Positions 21,444 through 32,400 of a stretch of DNA of 64,000 nucleotides are shown one piece after another. Below the pieces are notes generated by a model. That model ran no database searches. It saw only the letters and a list, made by a program, of their open reading frames with translations, and was not told the DNA's origin. The position numbers were made by a program, and so were the translations under genes. Each line of letters opens with the position of its first letter. Position 1 is the stretch's first letter. The stretch comes from Allodiplogaster sudhausi (taxonomy: Eukaryota; Nematoda; Chromadorea; Rhabditida; Diplogasteridae). The stretch covers positions 7,442,501 to 7,506,500 of the forward strand of contig CALZFC010000001.1 in assembly GCA_945643635.1 (NCBI GenBank), given 5' to 3'.

Positions 21444-22975
21444 CTCTCTCTTTCTCTTATTCAATCTCGCATTTTCGGTTTTTAGGTGCCTAGCGACATT
21501 TTTTAGAAGAACCAAACATGTGATAATGTTCACATAAAATAAGAAACAGCTGGACTAATTCGTATCTAATTTAGAACGAAAGATTGCCAACATAAGTAAA
21601 TTATCATAGAATAATTGCAACTAATGTCTTATTTACTGATATTTGTAACAATGTTGAATTAAATTGAATTAAAAAGTGATCACAGTTTTAGATTCTCGAT
21701 GGGAGACGGTCAATCCTCAACTGGGCGAAAAAGACTTCATTCGTCTCAGGAGATAGAGACTCGGGAGTCCCTTCTAATGGTTTGTGATGTTACAGATTTT
21801 CTTGTCTATGGAACTTAAAAGCTACAGTACTCTACTATCTACGTCTCTCGTATTGCGTATACTCTACCGTCTGGGTTTTCGTATCGCATACTTCTTCTTG
21901 GTTACAGTAGTTTTTAAGATCCCTGCATATTATTACTCTTCACTCTTCGAATCCTTAATCAAAAATTAAGTTTTACTGTTTTATTTCGCTTTTTGAAAAT
22001 AATTTAGCAATGAAGTTTTAATATTTATATCAGTTCTTTAAACTGAAGTTAATAATTCATAGAGCACTAACGAGTCTAAAAGGTGTTAAGGACCAATAAG
22101 CCGTAAGCAATTTACTATAAATTCCATTCAGTAACAATACAATAAAAATGATGTATTTTCGTTTGCAGTCTGAGAACGAAACTCTGAAGAGATCCCTCGA
22201 AGAAATGGAGAAAAGGATGGTTCTCAAGGAGACCTCTCGGCTCACTACCTACAACAGAATGAGGGATAAGTCAGCGAAGGAGAGAGTAAGTTAAACCTAT
22301 TGTGATATTTTAACTGTAAATTTATTGCATCATTCCGTAATAATTTAGAAACAACTATTATTAAAGAAGAACCTAAATTCTGAAAACACTTACATGGAGA
22401 ATATGGAAATCAACGAATTTAATAAGTATGCAAACAATACATTCAATTTAAAGATTTACTGATTTTGCAGAGAGTAAGCAAAGAATTCGACGACTTCAAA
22501 AAGACCTTCGCAGCTACCTCAAGAGTGGTATGTCAAACATTCTGCCCACCTAAGAAACAGTTTTAGCAGGAACATAGGATATTGTTAAAAATGACATAAA
22601 ACACACAGTTCTAATATTATAAAAGTAGTTCATGGAGGTGTATATTTTAAAACATTTAATTATGTTACACATTTTGTGGTCAGTGTATTGCAGTCCTTCA
22701 TCAAGATCACCAAGCTGCACAACACACCACCACTCATCAAGGCCCTCCATGAAAGACTGTACGACCATAAGGTCTTCGACAGTATGTTAGCGAAGGATCC
22801 CATTGGACTCTACAAGGGTCTAACAAGGGAATGGTCTAACCATAGGGTGGCGGATTGCAATGAATTATGGTTTTCCTGGAAGCTGAACTCTGAAAATGTA
22901 TCCCAAAGTAAAAAATTTTTGCCCAATCGGCCCCAGGGCCCAGAAAGAAATCGATTAAAATCTGCCTTCCGATAA
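18999..22975 (+). CDS. Uncharacterised multi-exon gene, last exon interrupted by a transposon
   Basis: Exons, all in phase: 18999-19066, 19510-19578, 19934-20005, 20540-20602, 20988-21080, 21692-21779, 22169-22285, 22471-22527 and 22694-22823. The first five exons join in phase 2 and are short, acidic and Ser/Thr-rich, several ending in GR. Residues from SENETLKRSLEEM to the KER junction predict a coiled coil, and the C-terminal part (SFIKITKLH onward) looks globular. The Tc5-like insertion cuts the final exon after LYKGL. Translation would then run 50 residues into the inverted repeat and stop at 22975. The native 31-residue C-terminus lies beyond the element at 25644-25738. Without the insertion the protein is about 283 residues. 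Family not recognised. Confidence 0.72.
19274..19331. repeat. CT microsatellite in intron 1
   Basis: Nearly pure (CT)n in the first intron of the 19-kb gene. Similar CT tracts occur in intron 3 (about 20308-20335) and intron 5 (21382-21450). Confidence 0.9.
20151..20212 (+). repeat. tRNA-like relic in intron 3
   Basis: TAGCTCAGACGG resembles a pol III A box, and about 45 nt later GGTTCAAATCT resembles a B box. No acceptor stem pairs, so this is a tRNA-derived relic or SINE head. Another half copy (GGTCGGGGTTCTATCATC) is at about 20384 in the same intron. Confidence 0.55.
20805..20860 (+). repeat. tRNA-like relic in intron 4
   Basis: TAGCTCAAGTGGTAGAGG is an excellent A box. GGTCGGGGTACGATCATC at 20842 is a decayed T arm. 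The position within the intron corresponds to the relics in introns 3 and 5. Confidence 0.55.
21165..21235 (+). repeat. tRNA-like relic in intron 5
   Basis: TTAGCTAAGTCGG (A box) and GGGTTCGAACTTC (B box) are both recognisable. It is preceded by AACTTAAAAGTTC, which matches the ATTTTAAAAGTTT before the intron 4 relic. No cloverleaf closes. Confidence 0.55.
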
Positions 22976-23260
22976 GGCTAATATTGTCAACAGCTTCAGC
23001 TGGCTGTTTTTCAAGCAGCTGCGTGGCCTAGTTGGTAACGCGGTTGCCTTCGGTTTTGCATGTCTAGGGTTCGAACCCCGTTCGGGCTGAAATTTTTGCA
23101 TATATTTGAATTGATATTAGAGTTGCGAAAAAGGCCAAAAAAAAATTTTCAAACAACTTTTTATGCACAAATGAGAGAAGAGGGCATGATTCGATGGTCA
23201 TTTTACCATGTCGTTTAACCCGCGAGTGGTCGTCCGGTTGCTCTCCGAACAGTTTGGTTT
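22824..23260 (+). repeat. Left terminal inverted repeat of the Tc5-like element
   Basis: 437 bp, matching the reverse complement of 25205-25640. It includes a mirrored copy of the transposase start codon and its first 17 codons (ATG at 23208) and a tRNA(Arg)-like segment at 23017-23088. Confidence 0.93.
23017..23088 (+). promoter_or_regulatory. tRNA(Arg-UCG)-like pol III promoter inside the left inverted repeat
   Basis: TGGCCTAGTTGG (23024-23035) matches the A-box consensus at every position, and GGTTCGAACCC (23068-23078) matches the B box. CTTCGG between them resembles the anticodon loop of tRNA-Arg(UCG). Acceptor and anticodon stems do not pair properly, so it is not a functional tRNA. A mirror copy lies at 25376-25447 on the minus strand. 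Confidence 0.65.
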
Positions 23261-23331
23261 AAAATGTAGAGAAATTTTTTTATTCATAAATGAGAGAATG
23301 CGGAAACGAATGAGGAGTAGATTGGTTTTGT

Positions 23332-25257
23332 CTAGCATTTGGTATGATAATCAATGATAAAGCAGGGTAGGCAAATGTTCCTGCTGCAGTATGCGCATAG
23401 CACGAAGCACGGACGGTTGCAGGCAGGCATTTGGCAAGGACCCGCAACGTCAGCCCCAAAGCAGAATTCGTTTGGTGTTACGAACGGTGGCGTGCGGGTA
23501 GAGATGTAGCCTGGTTTGTGCCAGGAAAATTGCAGGAAACTCTGGAATCGTGGGTGGCAGAACTGGTAGTAGACGACGGAGAGCGTTTTCAGGATGTTGT
23601 CTCGCGCAGAAACGTTGATATCCGGGTAGAGCACCAAGCAGTGCGAGTGAATATGGCGGATGTAGCCCTTCATCATGCGGAAGAAAAATACATCTAACGG
23701 CTGGATAAGCGAGGTAGCACCAGCGGGGATATTGTGGATTGTCAGCTTTGATCCCTGTGGTGCAACAGCTTGCATTGCGCCGTGGTCACGGAACGATGAC
23801 CACATGTCGACACAGAGATGAAGGTCAGAAGGTATTCCTGGTATGTACACGCAAGTCTCGAGCCAGTCGATCATTAGATTTTTGGTCATTATATGACTCT
23901 TTGCCGCGCGTACAACTAGGTTGAAGCACTGAAAAAGAGATAGACACGAATAGAAAGAAAAAGAGAAAGAAAGACATATGTATGGAGATAGTCTAGAAAG
24001 ACAAACTTGAATCGGAGGCTTATTCGGCGGAAACACTCCTTTCGGCTCTGCCAGAACCACATAAAGCTTTGGCCCCAGAGTTCCATTTGCAAAATGCAGC
24101 GGCATAACTGTGTATGAGTGAGTTAGGGCGGTTGAGCTCTGCGCGACGACTTCCACTTTCTTGGATCCCTTTTCAGCGAGAGTCCTAGATTAGCAAGAAT
24201 TAGCTATCCCAAAAACGAGAGAGAGAGAGAGAGAGAGACTAGCCGATGACTGTGCAATTCTTTCACTACTCCGCTTTGGTCAGCATTCGCGACACGTGCA
24301 GGAGTACATGCAGAAATTACATCTGCAATCTTCTTCACATATTCTTCGGCTTCTTTTGATATTTCGTCTCTTCTCTGCATGGACTTCCGTGTCACAAATG
24401 CCGTAACTCGACGAGAGCAGATATTATTCGCTTTCTACAATTGCAATACATAACCAATATTTTACTGTAAATGAATTCGAAACGCGCCTTGAAGCGAGAA
24501 ATCCATGAATCGCTTGCCAGGAAGTCTTTTATCTGGGTGTGTTCTCGATTTAATGAGTGCGCAATTCGCCGAAGATCTTCATCATGAATCTCAACCCCTA
24601 CAGAAAATATGAAAGAAGGAGAGAAAGAAAGAGAGAACACAAAAGGAATGATATAACGAAACACGAAAACCACACCTTCCGCAATTTTCTCCTTCACAAC
24701 ATCTCGCAACTTTATGGCCAGTTGTTGAAATCGATCCCGAATAGACGCTTTGATTTCGCCTTCCTCGATAAATTTTTTCTCCAATTCACGCAGCTTGTCC
24801 ATGCAATTCGCATTTGAAATGAATCTATAGTGGTGTGACATAGTGGACAAGGCCCTTGTTCCTTTTGACGGGCTCCGGTAGAACTCTATCGCGCTGACAA
24901 TCTGCGAGGGAGGCGGGCATTCAAATTATTAATTTTCTAGAAAAGTGACTTTTGCGCATCACAAACCTGCATCTTCTTTACATTCTTTCCCAGGAAAGAC
25001 ACCTCTTCTTCTTCGGGGGGAACGAGCGGTTCGTTGTTAACGTCATTTTCGGGATCCCAGTCGCTGTCGTCTTCATCTTCATGTTGCAGAGGCGTCTCGT
25101 ACTCGTCGACGAATAGGGCATCAAGATGGGCTTCGTTCAGAATTTTGACGAAGGAGTGGGCGACTTTTAATTCTTCACGAGAGGGAACAGCGGTGCTATC
25201 AGCCAAACCAAACTGTTCGGAGAGCAACCGGACGACCACTCGCGGGTTAAACGACAT
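23332..25257 (-). CDS. Tc5-like transposase (DDE, DD37D)
   Basis: The protein catalyses cut-and-paste transposition. Exons on the minus strand: 25257-24967, 24901-24676, 24597-24466, 24430-24244, 24184-24007 and 23928-23332 (TAG), about 536 residues. An acidic N-terminus is followed by a Tc5/CENP-B-type helix-turn-helix (IKDFLASDSWISRFKARF). The catalytic core has D in NADQSGV, D in CVDMWSS and D in LIQPLDV, with 37 residues between the last two. The end is Cys-rich (CQMPAC, CFVLCAYC, CLPC), like the Tc5 C-terminal domain. All junctions are in phase. Intron 4 needs a GC donor at 24243. The start codon lies within the inverted repeat. No disabling change is seen. Confidence 0.9.
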
Positions 25258-25640
25258 GGTAAAATGACCATCGAATCATGCCCTCTTCTCTCATTTGTGC
25301 ATAAAAAGTTGTTTGAAAATTTTTTTTGGCCTTTTTCGCAACTCTAATATCAATTCAAATATATGCAAAAATTTCAGCCCGAACGGGGTTCGAACCCTAG
25401 ACATGCAAAACCGAAGGCAACCGCGTTACCAACTAGGCCACGCAGCTGCTTGAAAAACAGCCAGCTGAAGCTGTTGACAATATTAGCCTTATCGGAAGGC
25501 AGATTTTAATCGATTTCTTTCTGGGCCCTGGGGCCGATTGGGCAAAAATTTTTTACTTTGGGATACATTTTCAGAGTTCAGCTTCCAGGAAAACCATAAT
25601 TCATTGCAATCCGCCACCCTATGGTTAGACCATTCCCTTG
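25205..25640 (-). repeat. Right terminal inverted repeat of the Tc5-like element
   Basis: 436 bp, nearly identical to the left repeat in inverted orientation. It contains the transposase promoter region, the start codon at 25257-25255 and the mirrored tRNA-like segment. Confidence 0.93.
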
Positions 25641-25643
25641 TAA

Positions 25644-25738
25644 GCTTCAAGGGAGCCCCTCTGGTAGGACTCTTTTCAAAGCCCTCAAATGATCTTACTC
25701 TCTGGGATGAGAATGTTGATTTTTTTGTGGAGATCTGA
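25644..25738 (+). pseudogene. Displaced 3' end of the interrupted 19-kb gene
   Basis: The frame resumes after the TAA duplication and runs 31 residues to TGA at 25736-25738. The last residues are LWDENVDFFVEI. It is separated from its own gene by the transposon, so it is expressed only if the element excises or is spliced out. Confidence 0.85.
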
Positions 25739-26257
25739 AACAACAATTGATTACATTTTAAAATATGTGAGTTTACTTAGCTGTAGGTCCTTTGTTTTAG
25801 TATTGGGAATTCAATTATATTGCATAATATCAGTGTCAGTGGCATTTTTGTTGCAGTATGAATAAGTGTTTGATTTATATGTTTATTTTTTTCCGAAACA
25901 TGTTAGATTTTTCTTTCTTTGATTTATTTTTAGAATTGAATGCTTTAAGAGTCAAAAGGGTTAATTTGATTTAAACAAAATATTTCGTATAATATTGATT
26001 TGTCTGTACTGGGCCGTTGATTTCGAAAGAATTTTTTTTTATCTCAATCCTTAACACTGTGAAATGTTGTCGTGTTCTTTTGTTTCCATGTCTGAAGCGA
26101 ATAATAAAATTTATATCACAATAAAGGACAAGTTCTTTACCAATTTTATGAAACATACCGATTTCAAAATAGCAGCTTGCAAATATATATATAACAAGTA
26201 CGATGATACGATGACATGACATATCAACATATGAATTAAACAAATAAAATTAAACAA
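25739..26257. other. AT-rich spacer before the satellite
   Basis: I see no gene. It contains AATAAA-like strings (about 26102) that could end the upstream transcript. Confidence 0.5.
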
Positions 26258-26320
26258 AACCTATGCTAGGACATAGCGAACGCTCCAAGGGAGATAATGG
26301 GTAAAGATACTGAAACCAGG

Positions 26321-26439
26321 TCCCCCCATAGCTCCGCTAGTTAGAGAATCTACTTAGCATTGCTTGTCCAATATTTACCGGGTTTGCGCGGAGCGGCGTA
26401 GCGGGCGGTGGGAGTGAGATTTTCGAGTGGGGTTTTTTT
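26321..26439 (+). promoter_or_regulatory. tRNA(Ala)-like pol III unit in satellite, first of about 26
   Basis: TAGCTCCGCTAGTTAGAG (26328-26345) resembles a tRNA A box/D arm. CTTAGCAT (26353-26360) matches the anticodon loop of tRNA-Ala(AGC). A weak T-arm/B-box analogue GGGTTTGCGC follows at 26380. A T7 run at 26433-26439 would end a pol III transcript of roughly 110-120 nt. The arrangement is kept in every full unit. Transcription is inferred. Confidence 0.5.
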
Positions 26440-29400
26440 AGGATGGAAAATGAATATTGGGGCTACGATATGGTATGGGTTTGGGATTTTTGGGTTTTGG
26501 TTTTGTAGTCGGCGCCGGCGGCCAAAGTTGCAACTTTTCGGCGTGCGCTTGCGCTGGGTTGGCGAGTTTGAGCGTTTCTATCTTTTGTTTCGGAGAAGAT
26601 GGGAAGCTGGAAAAAATAGAGATTGATAGGAAATGTCTTCAAGATTAATAGGACACAAATTGGGCGAATTCCGCCCGAGGGTCTTTCCTGTGGGCGTGGC
26701 CAAAGTTTTAGCCCGTTTTTTGGCCCTTTTTTGCTCTGTATTTGCTCACTTTCTCAAAATCTGTACCCGCGATTTTCTTTGTTTCGACATATATCATGTA
26801 GTTTTGGACGGCGCATCGACTGATCTATAGCTGATCTACTGAAAGTACCTAGATCGATAGATACGAGGCAAAAACAGGCGGACCCATTTTGTTAGGAGCG
26901 AACCTTTGAAAAATCAATACTCGGAGATTTGAGAATGGAGCGGGATGGGACATCCAGAATATTGTTTAGTTTTTGGAGAGCTTTGAAATGAGCCTACTCT
27001 CGTTTGGCCGGGTTTCCGGGAAAGTACCCTGAGGTGGCCGTGAAATCTCAAAATTTTTGGACGCCATTTCCGCGGCTGTTTTTTCTCGGATGTTGGTGTT
27101 ATGACAAAGTGTTATATATCATTCTGTAGCTTTTGCGAAGGTGAACAAATGTCTCATACAAACGTTTTCCATACAACGACGTTTTTGATCTACTTTTGGT
27201 CCTAGAATGTTCAGGCCACTTTTTCGACCTTACCTATCACTGGAACTTTTTGGCGCATATTTTTATTCGAATAGAGCCTAAAATTAGCTATCGAATGATA
27301 GGTTGATCGTCTGTATTCGTTCAGGCGTATTCGAGATATGAATTATTTTGTTTGTTTTTGGTGCATTTTCGTCGCACGCAGATTTTCTTAACGACCCAGG
27401 TTCGGAGTCGCGCGCGGGCAAACCCTTTTGCGCGTTTTAATTCGACCCCCAATGCAAAGTTCTAAATGCTAGGACATAGCGCGCACTCCAAGGGAGATAA
27501 TGGGCAAAGATACTGAAACCAGGTCCCCCCATAGCTCCGCTAGTTAGAGAATCTACTTAGCATTGCTTGTTCAATATTTACCGGGTTTGCGCGGAGCAGC
27601 GTGGTGGGCGGTGGGAGTGAGATTTTTGGGTGGGGTTTTTTTAGGATGGTAAATGAATATTGCGGCTACGATATGGTTTGGGTTTGGGATTTTTAGGATT
27701 TGGTTTTGGGGTCGACGCCGGCGGTCAAAGTTGGAACTTTTGGCGAGTTTGAGCGTTTGCATCTTTTGTTTCGGAGAAGATGGGAAGCTGGAAAAAATAG
27801 TGATTGATAGGAAATGTCTTCAAGATTAATAGGACACAAATTGGGCGAATTCCGCCCGAGGGTCTTTCCTGTGGGCGTGGCCAAAATTTTACCCCGTTTT
27901 TTGGCCCTTTTTTGCTCTGTATTTGCTCACTATCTCAAAATCTGTACCTGCGCATTTCTTGCTTTCGATATATATCATGTAGTTTTTGACGGCGCATCGA
28001 CTGATCTATAGCTGATCTACTGAAAGTACCTAGATCGATAGATACGAGGCAAAAACAGGCGAACCCATTTTGTTAGGATCGAACCTTTGAAAAATTAGTA
28101 CTCGGAGATTTGGGACCGGAGCGGGATGGGACATTTAGAATATTGTACAGTTTTACGAGTGCTTTGAAGTGAGCCTACTCGCGTTTGGCTGGGATTCCGG
28201 AAAAGTACCCTGAGGGGGCCGTGAAATGTCGAATTTTTATGAGGCCTTTTCCGCGCCTGTTTTTTCTCGGGGATTGGCCTTATGGCAACACGTTATATAT
28301 GATTCTGTAGCTCTCGAGAAGACGAACAACTTTGTCATACAAAACGTTTTCATACAACGACGTTTTTGATCTACTTTTGGGGTCAGAATGTTTAGGGCAC
28401 TTTTTCGACCTTAGCTATCACTGACACTTTTTGGGGCATATTTTTGTTCGAATAGAGCATAAAATTAGCTATCGCATGGTAGTTGAACCTTTAGATTTGG
28501 TCCAGGCATATTCGAGAAATGAATTATTTTGTGGTTTTTTGGTTCATTTTCACCGCACGCAGATATTCTACCAACCCAGGTTCGGAGTCGCACGCGGGCA
28601 AACCCTTTTGCGCGCTTTTGTGTGAACCCTAATCAAACTAAACCTATGCTAGGACATAGCGGAGACTCCAAGGGAGATAATGGGCAAAGATACTGAAACC
28701 AGGTCCCCCCATAGCTCCGCTAGTTAGAGTGTATACTTAGCATTGCTTGTGGTTTATTGCCGGGGTTTGCGCGGAGCGGCGTGGTGGGCGGTAGAGTTGA
28801 GATTTTCGAGTGGGGTTTTTTTAGGATGGTAAATGAATATTGGAGCTACGATATGGTATTGGTTTGGGATTTTTGTGTTTTTGTTTTGGGGGTGGCGCCA
28901 GCGGCCAAAGTTGCAACTTTTTGGCGCGCGCTTGCGCTGGGTTGGCAACTTTGAGCGTTTGCATCTTTTGAATGGAGAGGAATTAGGTGAGGAAAAAAAT
29001 AGTGGCTGATAGGGAATGTCTTCAAGATTAATAGGACACAAATTGGGCGAATTCCGCCCGAGGGTCTTTCCTGTGGGCGTGGCCAAAATTTTACCCCGTT
29101 TTTTGGCCCTTTTTTGCTCTGTATTTGCTCACTATCTCAAAATCTGTACCTGCGCATTTCTTGCTTTCGATATATATCATGTAGTTTTTGACGGCGCATC
29201 GACTGATCTATAGCTGATCTACTGAAAGTACCTAGATCGATAGATACGAGGCAAAAACAGGCGAACCCATTTTGTTAGGATCGAACCTTTGAAAAATTAG
29301 TACTCGGAGATTTGGGACCGGAGCGGGATGGGACATTTAGAATATTGTACAGTTTTACGAGTGCTTTGAAGTGAGCCTACTCGCGTTTGGCTGGGATTCC

Positions 29401-29460
29401 GGAAAAGTACCCTGAGGGGGCCGTGAAATGTCGAATTTTTATGAGGCCTTTTCCGCGCCT

Positions 29461-32400
29461 GTTTTTTCTCGGGGATTGGCCTTATGGCAACACGTTATAT
29501 ATGATTCTGTAGCTCTCGAGAAGACGAACAACTTTGTCATACAAAACGTTTTCATACAACGACGTTTTTGATCTACTTTTGGGGTCAGAATGTTTAGGGC
29601 ACTTTTTCGACCTTAGCTATCACTGACACTTTTTGGGGCATATTTTTAATAAGATAGAGCCTAAAATTAGCTATCGAATGATAGGTTGTTCGTCGGAATT
29701 CGTTCAGGCATATTCGAGTTCAGGCATATTCGAGATAATTTTGTGGCTTTTTGGTGCATTTTCATCGCACGCAGATTTTCTAACGACCCAGGTTCGGAGT
29801 CGCGCTCGGGCAAACACTTTTGCGTGCTTTTATATTACCCCCAAGTAAACAAAACCTATGCTAGGATATAGCGGAGACTCCAAGGGAGATAATGGGCAAA
29901 GATACTGAAACCAAGTCCCCCCCCATAGCTCCGCTAGTTAGAGAGTATACTTAGAAACGCTTGTCGATTATTGACCGGGTTTGCGCGGAGCGGCGTGGTG
30001 GGCGGGGGAGTTGAGATTTTCGAGTGGGGTTTTTTTTAGGATGGAAAATGAATATTGGGGCTACGTTTTGGTATTGGTTTGGAATTTTTTGGATTTGGGT
30101 TTGGGGTCGCCGCCAGCGGTCAAAGTTGCAACTTTTTGGCGCGAGGTTGAGCTGGGTTGGCCACTTTGAGCGTTTGCAGCTTTTGAACGGAGAGGAGTTG
30201 GGGAATGAAAAAAATATGAGTCGATAGCCCATGTCTTAATCATTAAGATTCCTGGTTGGTTTGGTGATAGTTCCTCAGGGGCGGCCAGGGGGCGTGGCCA
30301 AATTTTGACCCCCTTTTTTGGCCCTTTTTTCCTCTGTATTTGCTCACTAACTTGAATTTTCAAAATTAACTTTTTCTCTTTCCGACATATATGATGTAGT
30401 TTTTCAAGGCGCATGTTTTGATATATACATTGTGGAAAAAAAGACATTGGGTCATATCGATCGGGGGCAAAAACCGGCGGACCCATTTTGTTAGGAGCGA
30501 ACATTTGAAAAATCAATACTCGGAGATTTGGGATTGGAGCGAGACGGGACATTCAGAATATTGTTCAGTTTTTGGAGAGCTTTGAAATGAGACTACTCCC
30601 GTTTGGCAGGGATTCCGGGAAAGTACCCTAAGGGGCCGTGAAATGTCAAATTTTTGGGAGGCCCTTTCCGTGGCTGTTTTTTCTCGGATGTTGGAGTTAT
30701 GGCAACGTGTTATATATCATTCTGTAGCTTTTGCGAAGGCGAACAAATATCTCATACAAAACTGTTTCATAAACGACGTTTTTGATCTACTTTTGGTCCG
30801 AGAATGTTTAGGCCACTTTTTCGACCATAGCTATCACTGACACTTTTTGGGACATATTTTTATTCAGATAGAGCCTAAAATTAGCTATCGAATGATAGGT
30901 TGATCGTCAGGATTCGTTCTGGCATATTCGAGATATGAATTATTTTATGGCTTTTTGGTACATTTTCATCGCACGCAGATATTCTACCGACCCAGGTTCG
31001 GAGTCGCGCGCGGGCAAACCCTTTTGCGCGCTTCAGTAATGAGACTTAAGTAGTAGAAATCCTTTATAATCAAAGTTAAGTACCCTGAGGGGGCCGTGAA
31101 TTGTCAAATTTTTGGGAGGCCCTTTGTTTCTTCTCGGGGATTGGCCTTATGACAACATCTTATATATGATTCTGTAGCTCTCGAGAAGGCGAACAACTTT
31201 GTCATACAAAACGTTTTGATATTTCGATGTTTTTGATCTACTTTTGGTCCGAGAATGTTTAATCCACTTTTTCGACCTTAGCTATCACTGACACTTTTTG
31301 GCGCATATTTTTATTCGAATAGAGCCAAAAATTAGCTATCGAATGGTAGGTTGTTCGTCGGTATTCGTTCAGGCATATTCGAGAAATGAATTATTTTTTG
31401 GCTTTTTGGTACATTTTCATCGCACGCAGATATCCTACCGACCCGGGTTCGGAGTCGCGCGGGGGCAAACCCTTTTGCGCGTTTTTATATGACCCCCAAA
31501 GCAAAGTTCTTAATGCTAGGACATAGCGGAGACTCCAAGGGAGATAATGGGCAAAGATACTGAAACCAGGTGTTTTAATTCGACCCTCAATGCAAAGTTC
31601 TCAATGCTAGGACATAGCGCCCACTCCAAGGGAGAAAATGGGCAAAGATACTGAAACCAGGTCCCCCCATAGCTCCGCTAGTTAGAGAATGTACTTAGAA
31701 ACGCTTGTCGATTATTGACCGGGTTTGCGCGGAGCGGCGTGGTGAGCGGGGGAGTTGAGATTTTCGAGTGGGGTTTTTTTAGGATGGAAAATGAATATTG
31801 GGGCTACGTTTTGGTATGGGTTTCGGATTTTTGGGATTTGGGTTTGGGGGTGGCGCCAGCGGCCAACTTTTCGGCGCGCGCTTGCGCTGGGTTGGCGAGT
31901 TTGAGCGTTTGTATCTTTTGTTTGGGAGAAGATGGGAAGCTGGAAAAAATTGTAGTTGATAGAGCATGTCTTCAAGATTAATAGGACACAAAATGGGCGA
32001 ATTCCGCCTGAGGGTCTTTCCTGTGGGCGTGGCCAAAAGTTTACCCCGTTTTTTGGCCCTTTTTTGCTCTGTTTTTTCTCACTATCGAAAAATCTGTTTG
32101 TAGGATTTTCGATTTTCGAACATATATGATGTAGTTTTTCAAGGCGCATCTTCTGATCTATTGATCTGGCCTACCTAAATCAAAAGATACAGGGCAAAAA
32201 CAGGCGGACTCATTTTGTTAGGAGCGAACCTTTGAAAAATCAATAATCGGAGATTTGTGATTTTAGCGGGACGGGACATTCAGAATATTGTACAGTTTTA
32301 CGAGTGCTTTGAAATGAGCCTACTCGCGTTTGGCTGGGATTCCGGAAAAGTACCCTGAGGGGGCCGTGAAATGTCGAATTTTTGGGAGGCCCTTTCCGCG

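Larger units (their letters stand above)
22824..25640 (-). mobile_element. Complete Tc5-like DNA transposon, 2817 bp
   Basis: Both ends begin CAAGGGAATGG, the Tc4/Tc5-type terminus. The element is flanked by TAA direct repeats (22821-22823, 25641-25643), matching the TNA target duplication of that group. The terminal inverted repeats are about 437 bp and appear nearly identical; I found a one-base length difference in an A/T run. It encodes an apparently full-length DD37D transposase with a Cys-rich C-terminus. Removing the element and one TAA restores an open frame in the host exon. Confidence 0.95.

Noticed and set aside
23017..23088. Functional tRNA-Arg gene
   Set aside because: A and B boxes are good, but acceptor, anticodon and T stems do not pair over their full length.
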